Assembly: GCA_934402155.1 (NCBI GenBank)
Contig: CAKRTP010000001.1
Span: 1 to 49,603, forward strand
DNA length: 49,603 nucleotides
Origin: an uncultured Blautia sp.
Lineage (GTDB): Bacteria; Bacillota; Clostridia; Lachnospirales; Lachnospiraceae
Direction of reading: 5' to 3'
Shown here: positions 36,101 to 44,495 of the stretch, in pieces
Position numbering within the stretch: the stretch's first letter is position 1
Layout of the letters: each line of letters begins with the position of its first letter
The notes under the pieces: generated by a model
What the model was told of the DNA's origin: nothing
Databases searched by the model: none
The model's input: only the letters and a program-made list of their open reading frames with translations
Translations under genes and position numbers: made by a program

Positions 36101-36475
36101 CAGAGATTTTACTTCGTCCAGGTATCCCGGCTTTTTCATCTGATTTCTGAGGTAGACCAGTTCTTTCTGATTCATCTGGACCAGTTTCTGGAGAACCATA
36201 TTTTTTCCGGTCTCCTCCATGATTCTTCTGGTATCTCCTCCTACTTCCTCAAAAACACGATATGCAAGACGTTCAAAGCTCAGGATATCAATATTCAGAA
36301 CACCTCCATCCGGATGCATTTCAACCAGCGTCTTCTGCGTCTGCATTGTAAACTGCTCCGGAACCACCACATAATAGAAGCTGTCAGGATTCGCCGCGGC
36401 CTCCCGAATGATCGTTTCGTATGCGGTATTTGATTTTCCCGCACCGGAATTTCCTATAATAAACTGCAGGGACAT
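33149..36475 (-). CDS. addB: ATP-dependent helicase/deoxyribonuclease subunit B
   Basis: About 1108 residues. N-terminal Walker A GNSGAGKSNTAYE, characteristic PEQFTMQTQKTLVEMHP, inactive-helicase core, and a C-terminal nuclease domain (GGRIDRMDV, VKIIDYKTGN). Four cysteines can bind a 4Fe-4S cluster: one in ERFAACAFAHF and three in CTYCAYQGSC. The start is the ATG at 36475, 6 bases after AAAGGGTG; the frame opens at a GTG three codons earlier. It partners addA. A 14-base perfect palindrome (36499-36512) lies just upstream. The 355-codon frame on the opposite strand is a shadow. Confidence 0.96.
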   Translation of the reverse strand: MSLQFIIGNSGAGKSNTAYETIIREAAANPDSFYYVVVPEQFTMQTQKTLVEMHPDGGVLNIDILSFERLAYRVFEEVGGDTRRIMEETGKNMVLQKLVQMNQKELVYLRNQMKKPGYLDEVKSLISEFMQYEIREEELDEMLRESKEKTLLHMKLKDVKVLYQAFREYLSGHFMTAEEVLEVLAKEIPFSEKLKGSVVLLDGYTGFTPIQIEVLRELLAVCSRVSVTVTMDVREQFLAMGKPHELFYMSHKMIRSLAELTKEIEEPVWVAPGRYSRFADAPALEFLEQHLFRYHKAVYDKEQQEIRIFSAKDPEKEMEETARRILRLVREKNYHYGQIAVITGNLEEYGNVAGQVFEEAGIPYFIDEKHSILMNPFVECIRAALEMVVRGFNYESVFRYLRCGMSDILRSEADRLENYVIALGIRGSRKWQEKWVRIYRGMDPDQIEEINEIRERFVEEVGLLAEGFSGKKKTVEEYCRYLYEFIIESRIQEKLQTQELYFREIGNRAMEKEYAQIFGIMMELLDKMAEILGDEVVSPEEFQQILETGMTQAKVALIPPSMDQVLIGDMERTRLKDVRALFFVGVNEGNIPKNTQTGGILTEMDRDFFKDQGMELAPGPKELMNMQRFYLYLNLTKPKELLSLSYSQSNGKGEANSPAFLIHTIKRLFPKLKEMRADQPEDRMELLETPGTSMEYLLEGLTEENTEDADLVFQELYSWYLRSPEYREMAEKLTAAVFLRKPQDRISESVAKALYGEVSPHGATRLERFAACAFAHFLKYGLAVTERVEYEFKAMDMGNVIHQALENFAAELRRKKLDWSSLNDEVRDEIADECLDKVAADYGNTILQSSSRNHYMIERTRRILRRTVWALQKQLKNGEFQPEGFEVSIGGGRIDRMDVLKEDNRVYVKIIDYKTGNTSFDLVSIYHGLQLQLVVYMDAAMQAEQKKYPDCEVEPAGIFYYNVKDPMIQKSVQEDLDELDPEIMKKLKMNGLVSSDPDVIRKLDSSFVSLPLSYTTKGALRKGSSVASPQRFRILNEYVKKKITEVQDSILAGKADASPYEMGNQNACTYCAYQGSCGFDRKIPGYEFRRLRQFADEDVWKNFEQEVE

Positions 36476-36498
36476 ATTTTTCACCCTTTCCCATTACC

Positions 36499-36512
36499 CT
36501 GACAACTGTCAG
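36499..36512. repeat. 14-base perfect palindrome upstream of addB
   Basis: CTGACAACTGTCAG reads the same on both strands and lies 24 bases before the addB start, where a repressor could block transcription or the mRNA could form a short hairpin. It does not match the GAAC-N4-GTTC LexA box of Firmicutes. Confidence 0.5.
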
Positions 36513-36643
36513 AACAAAATCGTTTGTAAAAGTAACATAAATCCACGCAGAGCTTAATAGGATATAAGGAAAGTATCCCGCAATGTGCTCTGCCAATATA
36601 AGTATACCGGGGAACCGTAACCGCGAATCAGGAGGCGCAGACT

Positions 36644-37081
36644 ATGAGCTCCAAAACCAAAATCATTGTCCTACATATGAAAGAAGTTATCTACACCTGT
36701 ATTTTTCTTCTTCTCCTTGTAATCCTGGGCGTACTGGTCTTTTTTATGTTCGGTCCCGGAAAAACAGTAAACACTTCACAAAAAAATGATTCCAGATACA
36801 ACCCCGGCATTTACCGTACTTCCATACAACTCAATAATAATTCATTTGATCTGGAAGTGACCGTAGATGCTGACCGTATCCGTTCCATTCATCTGGCAAA
36901 CTTAAGCGAAAGCACTTCTGCCATGTTTCCGCTTGTAGAGCCGGTTCTGGACTCTCTTGCAAGCCAGATCTATTCCACACAGTCACTGGAAAATCTCGAT
37001 TATGCCAGTGACCGGCAATATACAGCCCAGCTGCTTATCCATGCCATCGAAGAAACCGTACAAAAAGCCGTTTCTTCCTGA
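36644..37081 (+). CDS. Small membrane-anchored extracytoplasmic protein
   Basis: 145 residues. Short cytoplasmic N-terminus, one transmembrane helix (about 15-40, CIFLLLLVILGVLVFFMF) and an extracellular domain. The domain pattern GIYRTSIQLNNNSFDLEVTV, DADRIRSIHLAN, then TQSLENLDYASDRQYTAQLLIHAIEETV resembles FMN_bind domains, including the spacing of strands and the final helix. The Gly-Ala-Thr-x-Ser flavinylation motif is absent (SDRQYT in its place). Function unknown. AGGAGG precedes the ATG. Divergent from addB and convergent with nadE. Confidence 0.75.
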   Translation: MSSKTKIIVLHMKEVIYTCIFLLLLVILGVLVFFMFGPGKTVNTSQKNDSRYNPGIYRTSIQLNNNSFDLEVTVDADRIRSIHLANLSESTSAMFPLVEPVLDSLASQIYSTQSLENLDYASDRQYTAQLLIHAIEETVQKAVSS

Positions 37082-37089
37082 AAAACACA

Positions 37090-37115
37090 TTGAGGTGTGA
37101 TAAATCACACCTCAA
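37090..37115 (-). terminator. Terminator of nadE containing its stop codon
   Basis: Perfect 11-bp stem, TTGAGGTGTGA (37090-37100) with TCACACCTCAA (37105-37115), loop TAAA, followed on the minus strand by TGTGTTTTT. The nadE stop codon lies in the stem. It also sits 8 bases after the plus-strand gene. Confidence 0.85.
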
Positions 37116-39210
37116 GTTCCTCAATCTGTTTCAGCCAGAGTTTTGCACAGGCATCACTCGGCATTCTTAAGTCTCCTCTCGGAGAAACTGCCACACTTCC
37201 TACCTTTGGACCATCCGGCAGGCAGGAACGTTTGAACTGCTGCATAAAAAATCTGCGATAAAAGGTCTTCAGCCATTTCAGTATCACTGCATCATCATAT
37301 TCTCCGGCAAAGGCGATCTGCGCCATACGGAAAATCTTTTTGGGCGGGAAAGTCCAGCGGAGCATATAATACAGGAAGAAATCATGAAGCTCATACGGTC
37401 CTACAAGATCTTCTGTCTTCTGTGAGATCACGCCATCCTTCGGCGGCAGAAGTTCCGGGCTTACCGGTGTGTCCAGAATATCCAGGAGGATTTCGGAGAG
37501 TTTTTTATCCTCACAGGTATCTGCATAATATCTTACAAGATGACGGACCAGTGTCTTCGGCACAGACGCATTTACTGCGTACATGGACATATGGTCCCCA
37601 TTATAGGTTGCCCATCCAAGGGCCAGTTCAGAGAGATCACCTGTTCCGATCACGATACCTCCTGACTGATTTGCAATATCCATCAGGATCTGTGTACGTT
37701 CACGTGCCTGACCGTTTTCATAGGTGACATCATGAACTTCCGGATCATGCCCGATATCACGGAAATGAAGATTTACGGCCTCGCGGATATTCACTTCTTT
37801 CAGCGATGCTCCAAGACATTCACTTAACTGACAGGCATTATTGTATGTCCTGTCTGTGGTTCCAAAACATGGCATCGTTACTGCCGTGATCTTTTCTCTC
37901 GGCATTCCAAGCATATCAAATGCACGGACCGTTACCAGAAGTGCCAATGTAGAATCCAGTCCGCCAGACAGACCGATCACTGCATTCTGACAGTGAATAT
38001 GTGCAAGACGCTTCTTGAGTCCCATCGCCTGAATATTCAGGATCTCATCACAACGGCGTTCCCTCTCTTCTCTTATTCCCGGTACAAACGGTCTGGAATC
38101 AAACTTCCGGCTAAGTTTTATTGTCTCTGACGGAAGATTAAAATAAACCTCATTATAGAAAACATCCTGTCCCTCTGAAGCAATATCCGGTGCAAAACGG
38201 CAGGTTGTCATTCGTCTTCTCTCATTATCCAGTCTGTGGATATCCATATCTGCATAAAGTATGCCATTGACAAAGCGCCTGCTCTCCGCAAGAATTGTTC
38301 CATTCTCAGCGATCAGATTGTGTCCTCCATAAACAACATCCTGTGTGGATTCTCCCTCTCCAGCTGTCGCATAGATATATCCGCAGAGAAGTCTCGCCGA
38401 CTGTGAACTTACAAGGCTTCTTCGATAAGAATCCTTTCCGACAACTTCATCACTTGCTGAAAGGTTCACGATCAGATTTGCCCCATGATAGGCATGTGCC
38501 ACACTCGGCGGATTAGGAACCCAGAGATCCTCGCAGATTTCTGCTGCAACCTTAAGTTTCGGCATATCCTGACAGATAAACAGCATATTGGAAGAAATCG
38601 GAATATACTGTTCCGACAGTTCGTCTTCCATATCCTCATCAATGTAATCCGGAGTCTCATTGATCTCTTCCAGTTCTTCAAACTCATCCTCTTTTTCCAG
38701 AGCTTCAAGCTCTGCCTCAAAACCAAAATCCACATCTGTCCCGGCTGCCGCATCTGCACAACAGAATCCACAGTCCTCTCTACGGAAAGTCACTGTTCCG
38801 TCTACATTTTCTCCTGAAGTAAAATATCTTGCCTCATAGAATTCATTATAGTTCGGAATGTGCAGTTTCGGTACAAAACCAAGAACTTCTCCATGATTCA
38901 GGCCTGCCGCCACGTTATAAAGCTTGCCCTTGTATTCCAGCGGAAGTCCTACAAAGATCAGTGCGTTTACCTGCTTTGTCTCTTTTGCAATACGGAACAG
39001 CTGTTTTCTGGCTTCTTCCAGAAGATTTTCCTGCCAGAAAAGATCTCCACAGGTGTATGCTGTGATACATAACTCCGGAAAAACCATAACTCTGGCTCCC
39101 TCTGCCTCCATTTCATGAATCATCCTGATGATTTCAGATGCATTGTATTCACAGTCTGCAACATGTACATCCGGTGTTCCTGCCGCTACTTTGATAAAAC
39201 CGTCTTTCAT
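37105..39210 (-). CDS. nadE: Glutamine-dependent NAD+ synthetase with acidic insertion
   Basis: 701 residues, two-domain form. The N-terminal nitrilase-type glutaminase has the triad Glu46 (FPELCITAYTCGDLF), Lys115 (FVPKLHIPNY) and Cys226 (AAEICEDLW). The C-terminal synthetase has the PP-loop GLSGGLDSTLAL and GTGDLSELALGW. The enzyme makes NAD+ from deamido-NAD+ with ammonia channelled from glutamine. Residues about 148-203 are an unusual acidic insertion (DFGFEAELEALEKEDEFEE, DEDMEDELSEQY) between the Lys and the Cys of the triad. Third gene after the methyltransferase and hslO, 15 bases after hslO; GGAGGAACAGGAAC precedes the ATG. Confidence 0.93.
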   Translation of the reverse strand: MKDGFIKVAAGTPDVHVADCEYNASEIIRMIHEMEAEGARVMVFPELCITAYTCGDLFWQENLLEEARKQLFRIAKETKQVNALIFVGLPLEYKGKLYNVAAGLNHGEVLGFVPKLHIPNYNEFYEARYFTSGENVDGTVTFRREDCGFCCADAAAGTDVDFGFEAELEALEKEDEFEELEEINETPDYIDEDMEDELSEQYIPISSNMLFICQDMPKLKVAAEICEDLWVPNPPSVAHAYHGANLIVNLSASDEVVGKDSYRRSLVSSQSARLLCGYIYATAGEGESTQDVVYGGHNLIAENGTILAESRRFVNGILYADMDIHRLDNERRRMTTCRFAPDIASEGQDVFYNEVYFNLPSETIKLSRKFDSRPFVPGIREERERRCDEILNIQAMGLKKRLAHIHCQNAVIGLSGGLDSTLALLVTVRAFDMLGMPREKITAVTMPCFGTTDRTYNNACQLSECLGASLKEVNIREAVNLHFRDIGHDPEVHDVTYENGQARERTQILMDIANQSGGIVIGTGDLSELALGWATYNGDHMSMYAVNASVPKTLVRHLVRYYADTCEDKKLSEILLDILDTPVSPELLPPKDGVISQKTEDLVGPYELHDFFLYYMLRWTFPPKKIFRMAQIAFAGEYDDAVILKWLKTFYRRFFMQQFKRSCLPDGPKVGSVAVSPRGDLRMPSDACAKLWLKQIEELEV

Positions 39211-39225
39211 GTTCCTGTTCCTCCT

Positions 39226-40104
39226 TTATTTACATTGTCTGAGGATTTCTTTAAGTTCTTCTACGCTGAACACATAATTTGTATTACAGAAATGACAGTT
39301 CAGTTCCACACTCTTACCTTCCTGGATCATTTCATTTAATTCTTTTCTTCCAATACTGATCAGTGCTTTTTCTACTCTCTCTTTACTGCAGTTGCAGTAA
39401 AATTCTGTCGGGATCTTGTCGTTGATCTCAATATCGAAGCCCTCGAGCACCTGCTCAAGAAGACTCTCCGGAGTGTGTCCCTGCTCAAGAAGTGTTGTGA
39501 CAGACTGAATTTTCTGGACATTTGCTTCCAGCCTGGCAATCGTCTCCTCCTCTGCAAAAGGCATAACCTGAACAATAAATCCACCTGCCTGACGTACAGT
39601 ATTGTCCTTGTTCATCAGGACACCAAGACCCACAGCTGACGGAACCTGCTCACTTGCAGCAAAATAATAAGTCAGATCCTCTGCAATTTCTCCTGTCTGA
39701 AGTCCTACCTGTCCAACATATGGTTCTTTGAGTCCCATATCCTTGATGATCTGAAGAAATCCGTTTCCGACTGCACCAGCCACATCCAGTTTGCCTCTGG
39801 AATTTGCAGGAATGATCACATCAGGATTACCCACATATCCTTTTACTCTTCCTCTGGAATCTGCTGTTACCGTAATTCCCTCAATTGGTCCATCTCCCTT
39901 GACCTGAAGAGTCAGGATATCCTTATCTCCCTTCATCATAATTCCCATCATGGCTCCTCCTGTCAGGAGACGTCCAAGTGCTGCTGTTGCAACCGGGCTG
40001 GTATTATGATCTTTTCTTGCTGTCTCTACGGTTTCTGTTGTAACTGCCGCAAACGCACGGATCTGGCTGTCTGCTGCAATTGCTCTTACTATATAATCAC
40101 TCAT
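39226..40104 (-). CDS. hslO: Redox-regulated chaperone Hsp33
   Basis: 292 residues. The Hsp33 core begins MSDYIVRAIAADSQIRAFA and contains AALGRLLTGGAMMG, GPIEGITVTADSRGRVKGYVG (about 76-96) and GFLQIIKDMGLKEPYVGQV. The C-terminal zinc switch has CNC and, 30 residues later, CHFC, the CxC/CxxC arrangement that is released on oxidation to activate the chaperone. Cytoplasmic. In an operon with a methyltransferase upstream (17 bases) and nadE downstream (15 bases). GAGGT precedes the ATG. Confidence 0.96.
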   Translation of the reverse strand: MSDYIVRAIAADSQIRAFAAVTTETVETARKDHNTSPVATAALGRLLTGGAMMGIMMKGDKDILTLQVKGDGPIEGITVTADSRGRVKGYVGNPDVIIPANSRGKLDVAGAVGNGFLQIIKDMGLKEPYVGQVGLQTGEIAEDLTYYFAASEQVPSAVGLGVLMNKDNTVRQAGGFIVQVMPFAEEETIARLEANVQKIQSVTTLLEQGHTPESLLEQVLEGFDIEINDKIPTEFYCNCSKERVEKALISIGRKELNEMIQEGKSVELNCHFCNTNYVFSVEELKEILRQCK

Positions 40105-40121
40105 GAATCTTACCTCGTTTT

Positions 40122-40874
40122 CTATTTTCCTTTCTCTTTTGCGATAAAAAATAATCTCTCGCTGTTCTTCGATGCCGGTTTACCTGTATATGCATCATAT
40201 ACTGCCAGAAGTTCCATTCCTGACTCCCGGATCAGTTCTTCGATTTCTTCCTGTGGATATGCTTTCTGCCAGTGAACTTCCTCTGCTTTTTCATAAAGTC
40301 CGTCTTCTCTTGGAAGAAAAACTGCCAGTTCATAAACATTCAGACTATTTTCCGGATCATAGCTGTTGTCCCAGATAAAACTTCCCTCGTCCCTGTTTTC
40401 AGCAATCGTTCTGTCTCCAAGAATATCTCTGTATTTATGTACCGTATTCATATCAAACAGAAAGAGACCTTCCGGATCCAGATAATTATTGACCAGACGA
40501 AAAACCTGAAGAAGTTCGTCTCTGTCTGTAATATAATTCAGACTGTCACAGACACTTACCACTGCACGGACTGTTCCATACAGTTCAAACTCCTGCATAT
40601 CCTGCTGAAGATACAGAATATCCTGTCCTGATTCCATCCGTTTTTCCATGGCCTCTGCCAGCATTTCTTCGGAGTTATCCACCCCAATCATATCATAACC
40701 CCTGTCTGCAAGCAATCCCGTCATCGTTCCTGTTCCACAGCCAAGTTCCAGTACCAGACCATCACTGATTCCATATGCTTTCAGATGATCTGTAATATAA
40801 TCTGCCCATTCTTCATAATCAATATTATCCATGAACAGATCATAAACCTGTGCAAATTTCTCATATGCGCCCAT
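40122..40874 (-). CDS. Class I SAM-dependent methyltransferase
   Basis: 250 residues. SAM-binding motif I VLELGCGTGTMTGLLA, motif II DMIGVDNSEEML, then LQQDMQEFELYG and AVVSVCDSLNYITDRDEL. The N-terminal segment YEKFAQVYDLFMDNIDYEEWADYI is typical of a family of small-molecule or tRNA-type methyltransferases widespread in Clostridia. The substrate cannot be inferred. First gene of the operon with hslO and nadE; GGAG lies 6 bases before the ATG. No good promoter was seen in the 100 bases upstream. Confidence 0.85.
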   Translation of the reverse strand: MGAYEKFAQVYDLFMDNIDYEEWADYITDHLKAYGISDGLVLELGCGTGTMTGLLADRGYDMIGVDNSEEMLAEAMEKRMESGQDILYLQQDMQEFELYGTVRAVVSVCDSLNYITDRDELLQVFRLVNNYLDPEGLFLFDMNTVHKYRDILGDRTIAENRDEGSFIWDNSYDPENSLNVYELAVFLPREDGLYEKAEEVHWQKAYPQEEIEELIRESGMELLAVYDAYTGKPASKNSERLFFIAKEKGK

Positions 40875-40980
40875 ATTTTTCTCCTAACTAAGATCAATCA
40901 TATGATTTTAAAACTCAAATTCCCTGCCTGCTGTTTATTGCTTTTTGCAATTGAAGCAGGTAACTTACCTGATTCGGTTA

Positions 40981-41011
40981 AAAAGGCAGATGAGCTCCTC
41001 ACCTGCCTTTT
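40981..41011 (-). terminator. Terminator of the lipoprotein gene
   Basis: AAAAGGCAGATGAG (40981-40994) pairs with CTCACCTGCCTTTT (40998-41011) with a mismatch at one position, followed by T-rich sequence on the minus strand (TTTTTAACC). Confidence 0.85.
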
Positions 41012-41056
41012 ATTTCCCGCTGCTGCATTCACAGCAGATTCTCTTCAGTTTCTGAA

Positions 41057-42157
41057 TTAACGCTGAACAGGCATATAGTATACGTCTGCTCCTTCACCAT
41101 GCCAGTAGTAGCTTGTTCCATTTTCGTCGTATGCATCCTCATCACTGGTGAAGTTATATGTGTTTCCGTCAAAGTCAACCCAGCTTCCGTTTCCATCCGG
41201 TGTGATCACAAGCGGATGTCCATCAGAGTTGCGATAGATGGTTCTTGTCTCGTCTGTATTGGAAAGCTGCTCATCTGTAAATCCTGCGGAATTGGAAATA
41301 GTAGATCCTGAGTCATCAGAACTGCTGTCATAGCTTTCAGAGCTGTCACCACCTGCAGTTGTATCTGCTGCCGCACTGCTGTCAGTTCCCGCAGCTGCAT
41401 CTGAGGCTGTGCTGTTGTCTGCTGTATTCGCAGCTGCATCAGAAGATCCCGTATTTGCCTTGTCCTTATTATCGGTCTGTGCAGAAGCTGCGGCCTGCTT
41501 CGGTGCTGCTTCTTTCAGAGAAGAATCCCCAAGGATCTGGAAAGAATCCACAGATGCCTTCACTGCGGAAAGAGCATCCTCTTTCTTAACAGAAGCTTCA
41601 ATACTGTAATATTCGGTATCATTCGCAATGACTTTATGAAGTACATACAGACTTCCACTGCTCTTTTCTGTATTCAGCATCTTGGTTGTATAGGTATAAA
41701 CACCGATACCATTGACATCCTTGGAAGCATAATCCTGAATCTCAAAATCAGTTCCCTCTGTCTTGTCCCCGTCTGCCTGCTCAAGAGAAGTAGCCATGTC
41801 CTGTGAACTAGGAATCACAGTTGCTGCCATGGTATCTGCTCCCTTGCCATGAAGAATCAGGATCTTACCCTCATCCGGAGATTCAAAACTAAGTGTATCT
41901 GTCTCGTCTGTCTTGTTTGCCCATGTTGCATCTGGCAGATTAATCGCTACTGATTTATCTGCTGATGTATAGGTTGTAGCCTGTACATTCGGGGCAATCG
42001 TTGCTGTCGGTGCTGGTGTCGCAGTTGCAACCGGAGTTGGTGTTACACTTACTGCAACAGATTCATCCGGATCTGTACCGCCAAAACCACAGGCGGCCAT
42101 GAAAACAGATGCTGATATGGCAATTGCTGAAATCGCAAGTATTCTTTTGTTTCTCAT
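41057..42157 (-). CDS. Secreted lipoprotein with low-complexity Ala/Ser/Asp linker
   Basis: 366 residues. Signal peptide with lipobox MAAC (Cys at about 23). A Pro/Thr/Ala spacer (TPTPVATATPAPTATIAP) precedes a globular domain (about 60-215, TTYTSADKSVAINLPDATW to SVDSFQILGD), then an Ala/Ser/Thr/Asp-rich linker (about 217-290) and a C-terminal domain of about 70 residues repeating short strands around DGHPLVITPDGNGSW and DFDGNTYNFTSDED. Similar to Blautia-type surface lipoproteins, but no function recognised. Own promoter and terminator; AAGGAGGATGTT precedes the ATG. Confidence 0.85.
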   Translation of the reverse strand: MRNKRILAISAIAISASVFMAACGFGGTDPDESVAVSVTPTPVATATPAPTATIAPNVQATTYTSADKSVAINLPDATWANKTDETDTLSFESPDEGKILILHGKGADTMAATVIPSSQDMATSLEQADGDKTEGTDFEIQDYASKDVNGIGVYTYTTKMLNTEKSSGSLYVLHKVIANDTEYYSIEASVKKEDALSAVKASVDSFQILGDSSLKEAAPKQAAASAQTDNKDKANTGSSDAAANTADNSTASDAAAGTDSSAAADTTAGGDSSESYDSSSDDSGSTISNSAGFTDEQLSNTDETRTIYRNSDGHPLVITPDGNGSWVDFDGNTYNFTSDEDAYDENGTSYYWHGEGADVYYMPVQR

Positions 42158-42213
42158 AACATCCTCCTTAATATCGGTTATGATTATAGTTCATATTAAA
42201 ACCTTTGTGCTAT

Positions 42214-42242
42214 ATTTTACAATTTTATTACAGGCATGTCAA
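42214..42242 (-). promoter_or_regulatory. Sigma-A promoter of the lipoprotein gene
   Basis: -35 TTGACA (42237-42242), 17-base spacer, -10 TAAAAT (42214-42219) on the minus strand, about 55 bases before the ATG. Confidence 0.8.
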
Positions 42243-42328
42243 TGAATTTTCCCTTTTGTATTGTGAAAATCCCATGAACTATCATAATTTTTTTGTGTCA
42301 GTCTTTGATTTTCCGTAATCTGTCAGAT

Positions 42329-42348
42329 ATGTTTTCTGATGAAAACAT
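42329..42348 (-). other. Hairpin after the helD stop codon
   Basis: ATGTTTTC (42329-42336) pairs with GAAAACAT (42341-42348), 6 bases after the helD stop. No T-run follows on the minus strand, so its function as a terminator is doubtful. Confidence 0.35.
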
Positions 42349-42354
42349 GCAGGT

Positions 42355-44418
42355 TTACAGCCCCTTGTATTCATACATATGAAGCTCATGAAGCGCTCTT
42401 GTTGCTGTAATATATTTCGCCTGTTTTGCCAGTCCGTTTTGGGCATCTGCAGCAAAAATGCCAAATACCTGATCAAATTCCAGACCTTTTGCCAGATAAA
42501 AAGTCGTAACTGTCAGACCCTTTTTGAAATTCTGGCTGTCACGGTTCATATAAACAAGCTGATATTCCCCGTCCGGGTCCAGACTTTTCAGTTTTTCTTC
42601 GATATACAAATATGCCTTTTCTGCCTCCTTCTCTGTAAAGAGGATCAGTGCTTCTGTTTCATAAGCATCCCTCTTTGCCTCCCAGTTCCGGATTACTTCA
42701 TCCAATGCGTCTTTAAGCTGTGCAAAGTTCTTCTCTTCTACCGGATCACCATGACGCTCAAAAAGTTCCATATCACAGATTCCGATGAGTTTGTTGGCAT
42801 ACTCTGCTATTTCCATTGTGTTTCGATAGCTTCGGTTCATAATGATCTTGCGGATATCCCTGCCAAAGATCTTCGGCAGGAATTTCAGGACATCCTGCTG
42901 TTTTTCTTCCATGGTCTGTGCTTTGTCTCCAAGAATCGTCATCCTGCACGGAAACAGTTTCCTGAGAAGTACATACTGGATCCATGAATAATCCTGCATC
43001 TCATCTACTACAACATGTTTGATGCCATGATGATTTCTGAAACGGAAAAGCGAATATTTCAGATAAAGAACCGGATAAACATCTTCATATTTCAGTTTTC
43101 TTTTTTCCAGTGAAGCCCTCGGAAGTGTCCTGTATCCTTCCTGTTCCAGGAAACGGCTGTACAGCACATAGCAGTCTCTCGTCTCATACATACGGTTAAA
43201 ACGCTCAAGCAGTTCTTCCTTTTCTTCATCCGCAAGATCTCTGTCCCTCAGTGTTTCCACCTGGTCAATAAAATATTCTGCCACTGCTTCCATCCTTGAA
43301 AGAAGCGGAATATCCAGAAACTTAAAATAAAACAGATCTATGATATCTTTCTCAGAAAGCGTACAACCCTTATATTCTATATCTCTGAAGTTCATCAGTT
43401 CATCTTCCAGACCTAGCATATAGCCATCCAGTCTGCCCGCAAATTCTGCTGACTGCTTCTCTCTGTAAATTTCCTGAGATTCAGGCTGTAAAACTGTACG
43501 TTCTATCTGATCATATCTGTCTTCACAGTCAGAAACGATCCCCTTGAGTTCCCTGTACGCAAAAAGGTCAAAACTCATCTCCCGGATATTTTCTTCTCCA
43601 AGCTCCGGCAGGATATGGGAAATGTAATCTGCAAATACCCCATTTGGCGAAAGCACCAGAATATTTGAAGATTTCAGATTTTCCCTGTCGTGATAGAGCA
43701 GATAGGCGATTCTGTGCAGTGCAACAGAAGTCTTTCCGCTTCCGGCAGCTCCCTGAATTACCATAATCTTATCACTTGTGTTTCGGATAATTGTATTCTG
43801 CTCTTTCTGGATCGTGCGAACGATATTTTTAAGCTGTACCTCACCCTTGCTGCCAAGCTCCGCACCAAGTATCTCATCATCGATCTTGACATCGCTCTCA
43901 AACTCATAGAGCATTTTTCCCCTGCGGATCTTGTACTGCCATTTGGAAGTGATCTCTCCGTCAAAAACACCGGATGGTGCCTCATAAGATGCAGGACCTT
44001 TGTCATAATCATAAAAAAGCCCGCTGACCGGTGCCCGCCAGTCATATACCAGAGGACGGCTTCCTGCAGTCTCCGAAAGGTTCCCGATCCCTATATAAAA
44101 AAGCTCCGGTTCTTCATCCCTTTCATACTGAAAATCTACTCTTCCAAAGAACGGTGAATCCATCATCTTCTTAAATCTCTTGCGTAACAGAAACTGTTCT
44201 TCATTTGCATTCATCTGACGGAACAGAGCCTGCTGGTTATCATAATTCTCATAACCATACTCATCCATCTCAGTATAATTTTCCCAATAGTATTCATGCA
44301 TATCCTCGATTTCTTTTTCACCCTCAAGGATTGCTGCATCTGTCTGGGCAAGACGTTTCTTCAGACATTCCATCACATGCTGCAGGTACTCTCTGCCATT
44401 TTCCATATTGCTGTTCAT
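42355..44418 (-). CDS. helD: RNA polymerase recycling helicase HelD
   Basis: 687 residues. UvrD-like ATPase: Walker A GAAGSGKTSVALHR, Walker B VVDEMQDYSW, GDKAQTMEE, and TTFYLAKGLEFDQVF. The N-terminal about 200 residues are a charged coiled-coil arm (MENGREYLQHVMECLKKRL) followed by the HelD-specific RPLVYDWRAPVSGLFYDYD segment. HelD removes stalled RNA polymerase from DNA and links to rifamycin tolerance in some bacteria. It lacks the C-terminal nuclease region of AddA. I take the ATG at 44418 (6 bases after GGAGG); ATG 44421 is only 3 bases from it. Own promoter overlaps the upstream ABC terminator. Confidence 0.9.
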   Translation of the reverse strand: MNSNMENGREYLQHVMECLKKRLAQTDAAILEGEKEIEDMHEYYWENYTEMDEYGYENYDNQQALFRQMNANEEQFLLRKRFKKMMDSPFFGRVDFQYERDEEPELFYIGIGNLSETAGSRPLVYDWRAPVSGLFYDYDKGPASYEAPSGVFDGEITSKWQYKIRRGKMLYEFESDVKIDDEILGAELGSKGEVQLKNIVRTIQKEQNTIIRNTSDKIMVIQGAAGSGKTSVALHRIAYLLYHDRENLKSSNILVLSPNGVFADYISHILPELGEENIREMSFDLFAYRELKGIVSDCEDRYDQIERTVLQPESQEIYREKQSAEFAGRLDGYMLGLEDELMNFRDIEYKGCTLSEKDIIDLFYFKFLDIPLLSRMEAVAEYFIDQVETLRDRDLADEEKEELLERFNRMYETRDCYVLYSRFLEQEGYRTLPRASLEKRKLKYEDVYPVLYLKYSLFRFRNHHGIKHVVVDEMQDYSWIQYVLLRKLFPCRMTILGDKAQTMEEKQQDVLKFLPKIFGRDIRKIIMNRSYRNTMEIAEYANKLIGICDMELFERHGDPVEEKNFAQLKDALDEVIRNWEAKRDAYETEALILFTEKEAEKAYLYIEEKLKSLDPDGEYQLVYMNRDSQNFKKGLTVTTFYLAKGLEFDQVFGIFAADAQNGLAKQAKYITATRALHELHMYEYKGL

Positions 44419-44466
44419 CATATACCTCCCTTTCCTGCCAGACTTTAAGCTCAATGTAATTTTTTT

Positions 44467-44495
44467 ATTATACCGAAAAAGGCAGCTGTTGACAA
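44467..44495 (-). promoter_or_regulatory. helD promoter inside the upstream terminator
   Basis: -35 TTGTCA (44490-44495), 17-base spacer, -10 TATAAT (44467-44472) on the minus strand. The -35 and spacer lie in the 3' arm and loop edge of the terminator at 44479-44522. Confidence 0.75.

Noticed and set aside
35366..36433. 355-codon open frame on the plus strand
   Set aside because: Antisense to addB, with unusual His/Phe/Arg composition and no homology; shadow of the real gene.
36512..36527. GAAC...GTTT considered as a LexA box near addB
   Set aside because: The spacer is 6 instead of 4 bases and the second half is GTTT, so it does not fit the Firmicutes LexA consensus.
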